From positions 1,550,165 through 1,614,164 of the forward strand of contig JAQFVV010012511.1 of the NCBI GenBank assembly GCA_028023455.1: a stretch of 64,000 nt of DNA, written 5' to 3'. This document shows, piece by piece, positions 62,111-64,000 of the stretch. The notes below the pieces were generated by a model. The model ran no database searches. It worked only from the letters and a program-made list of their open reading frames with translations, and had not been told where the DNA came from. Positions within the stretch are counted from its first letter, which is position 1, and the number at the start of each line of letters is the position of its first letter. A program made the position numbers and the translations under genes. The DNA comes from Epiperipatus broadwayi. Lineage: Eukaryota > Onychophora > Udeonychophora > Euonychophora > Peripatidae.

Positions 62111-62299
62111 TTATAGTTACGAAATAACAAAAAAAATTTTTTATGAATTTTAAAACATCTAATGTAACTATAAAACTAATGTCAATTAAACCACACCACT
62201 GTGTTCTTACAAGACTTATTTCAGTAATTTTCAAAGTAAGTTAAACAATACCTTACTTTTAAAAAATAATATATACATCCTCATAATATTTTTTCCTCA

Positions 62300-63475
62300 T
62301 ACAAATATAAAATACAAACTAAACATTTAATGTGACTTGTCGATCATCACTATTCACAGCTTTTTCAGCACTTTTATATATGCCAGGATTCTCTTCATAA
62401 TTGCTTTTTATTCTTTTTATGAGCTGCACATTTGTGTGTATCAACTCGACTTAGAAAAACCTTTATCTCTTAATTTAAGTTCACATCACTGTTCTGGGAT
62501 TGTCTAGTTCAATGAAGCACTGTATTTGTTTGTATGCTATCTGTTATTCTAGTTTTTTTCAAAGCAAGTTGTAAATTATTATCTATAGTTTTACTTTTTT
62601 CATAAGAAATATTAAGATCTTTAGAATCATGTATCAAATTAATTTTTTTATTTTCCTTCACTTTTTTTTTTATATTTTCTTTCTTTATTCACATAATCCT
62701 CTTCCGAAGATGAATTATTGCTAACACTATGTATAATGGCATCATTATATTTTACACGAGTCATCCTGATTGGTTAAATTTATTATTTCAAAATTTATAT
62801 TTTTATTTTGAAAGACTTGCTGATCACATTATTATTCAGTGATTAGAGTACAAGTTTAGAGCATTGGTGATTTCTATAGTTTTTAAATTCACAATGTTTA
62901 CAAAAATGATCTGGTCAATCTTTTATAAGATGCCTCCTACTTACAAAAACACTGGGGGCCTATTCCTCTAAAATTAATTATAAATGGTGGGGTATATGAA
63001 ATGTAGCAGCATTAGTAAGAACTGATACAGAAGCTCTCTTTATTAGTAGATACTTAAATTTCCAACTTTGCCGTAACTATTTAATAATTCTTGCAAGCTT
63101 TTAGAAGTAAAATTCTTATGACAGTTTTTTTTATTATATCCAAGAGTTTTATAGGCCTATTAATATCTATATAGTGTACAATTTTTTCATTTATAAAATG
63201 AATATTCTTTTCAAAAATTGTCTTTTGTGTGATATTATTGATTTCTAATATTAAATACATATTGTTGGGATGATACCAAAACTGTCAAAATCATTCCCCA
63301 TAATTTTTGTCTATCAAATAGGTGTAAAATTAATCAGTTGGAAATTTTAATACAGAAGCATTTAAGCCAGTAATAGTAATTGTAGAAGTTTTTTCATTGT
63401 AAAATTTGGAGAATGAATTTAAAACAGGTACCGGAATTGAATTATTAAACTTTAGTTAAATAATCCTGGTACTAC
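62300..63475 (-). pseudogene. LINE ORF1-like region with zinc knuckle
   Basis: Minus-strand text from about 63440 reads STITITGLNASVLKFPTD, FWYHPNNMYLILEINN, ITQKTIFEKNIHFINEK and IVHYIDINRPIKLLDIIKKT, with a few stops. This resembles the RNA-binding part of gag-like ORF1 proteins. At about 62960-62880 a frame reads SRRHLIKD, a stop and PDHFCKHCEF, which fits a CCHC-type knuckle whose first half is in another frame (QCFCK). The assignment rests on position before the endonuclease and on these motifs. Function as an RNA chaperone/packaging protein is inferred from the family. Confidence 0.5.
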
Positions 63476-63484
63476 AATTTTAAT

Positions 63485-64000
63485 ATTAGCATTGAAACAG
63501 TAAGATTCGTATTCGAATCTTAAGTTTCACCTTTTTCTATCGTCTCTCACTCACCGGTCTATCCTACCCAAATTTAAACTTTTTAGTATCGAATTGTGTG
63601 TGTAAATATTAAAAATGTATAGATATATGTAGAATTCACCATAAACATGCACACATTTCGATCTCAAATTTAAGGCAATAAATAAAGATAAATAATATAA
63701 TTTAGATTTCTTCTTTTAGTTATAAAATATATATATATTAACCATTTATTTTGAATTGTAAAATTCGTTATTTATTGCTTTGTTTAAATTTCATTTAGTA
63801 ATAATTTTAGAAATAGATTGTAATATTTAATTAAAAGTAAAAATAATCGTATGTTCCCTTTTTGTATTTGAAATTTTAAAAGCATCGGTCAGTGAGAGAT
63901 AATAGATTAATTAAAAAGAAAAATTCCCTAAAATCTAATTATAAAAATTAAATGTAAAATCTAAATGTAAACAATAGAACTTTCTAGAGACTTTTAACTT
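63485..64000. other. AT-rich stretch without recognised gene
   Basis: No coding region recognised. A short palindrome GATTCGTATTCGAATC lies at about 63502-63518, just beyond the presumed LINE 5' end. Confidence 0.55.

Larger units (their letters stand above)
58370..63480 (-). mobile_element. Decayed LINE, nearly full length, interrupted
   Basis: Read on the minus strand, the order is an ORF1-like region with a zinc knuckle (63475-62300), an apurinic-type endonuclease (62110-61756 and 60930-60690), an RT (about 59990-58950) and a C-terminal cysteine-rich end (58620-58377). This is the layout of a two-ORF, APE-type non-LTR retrotransposon. The clade cannot be set from this decayed copy. Many stops and frameshifts are present. 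A piece of another LINE on the opposite strand (about 60945-61765) splits the endonuclease. Confidence 0.75.

Overview
This window reads as a gene-free, very AT-rich stretch of an animal nuclear genome. It has long A/T homopolymers and (ATT)n, (AT)n and (ACT)n microsatellites. It also carries tRNA-derived SINEs, relics of LINE, Penelope-like, hAT and mariner elements, and many fold-back repeats. No intact host gene, rRNA, functional tRNA or CRISPR array was found. The mix suits an invertebrate, perhaps a mollusc or other lophotrochozoan. That placement is inference; no marker gene fixes the species.

Layout. 1-10960 is mostly featureless A/T sequence with a mariner relic nested in another inverted-repeat element (1992-3186) and two SINEs. 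10963-13963 holds the first copies of a repeat family carrying a hammerhead-ribozyme motif. It also holds a Penelope-like reverse transcriptase relic that runs directly into such a copy. 15655-21557 holds several fold-back elements, one with a tandem pair of different hammerhead-like motifs. 25366-25975 is a decayed zinc-knuckle (gag/ORF1-like) relic. 28442-31623 has two more ribozyme-bearing repeats. 34800-36275 is a decayed hAT transposase gene of the GTF2IRD2/ZBED-like type with a SINE inside it. 39107-39835 is a second mariner relic in the opposite orientation, and 40388-40771 is a retroposon 3' end.

48970-57206 is a dense cluster of ribozyme-bearing repeats. The first family (48970-53269) includes the best hammerhead candidate, at 49992-50037. 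A second family (53326-57206) has its own degenerate hammerhead-like core. 58370-63480 is a long decayed LINE on the minus strand with ORF1-like, endonuclease and reverse transcriptase parts. It is split by the 3' end of another LINE on the plus strand.

The unifying theme is retroelement sequence with self-cleaving-ribozyme motifs. Hammerhead motifs are established in Penelope-like elements and in retrozymes. Here at least three motif variants occur in 64 kb, often in mirror-image pairs. Nearly all protein relics carry stops and frameshifts, so nothing here is expected to move on its own. A few ribozyme copies keep the whole catalytic core.
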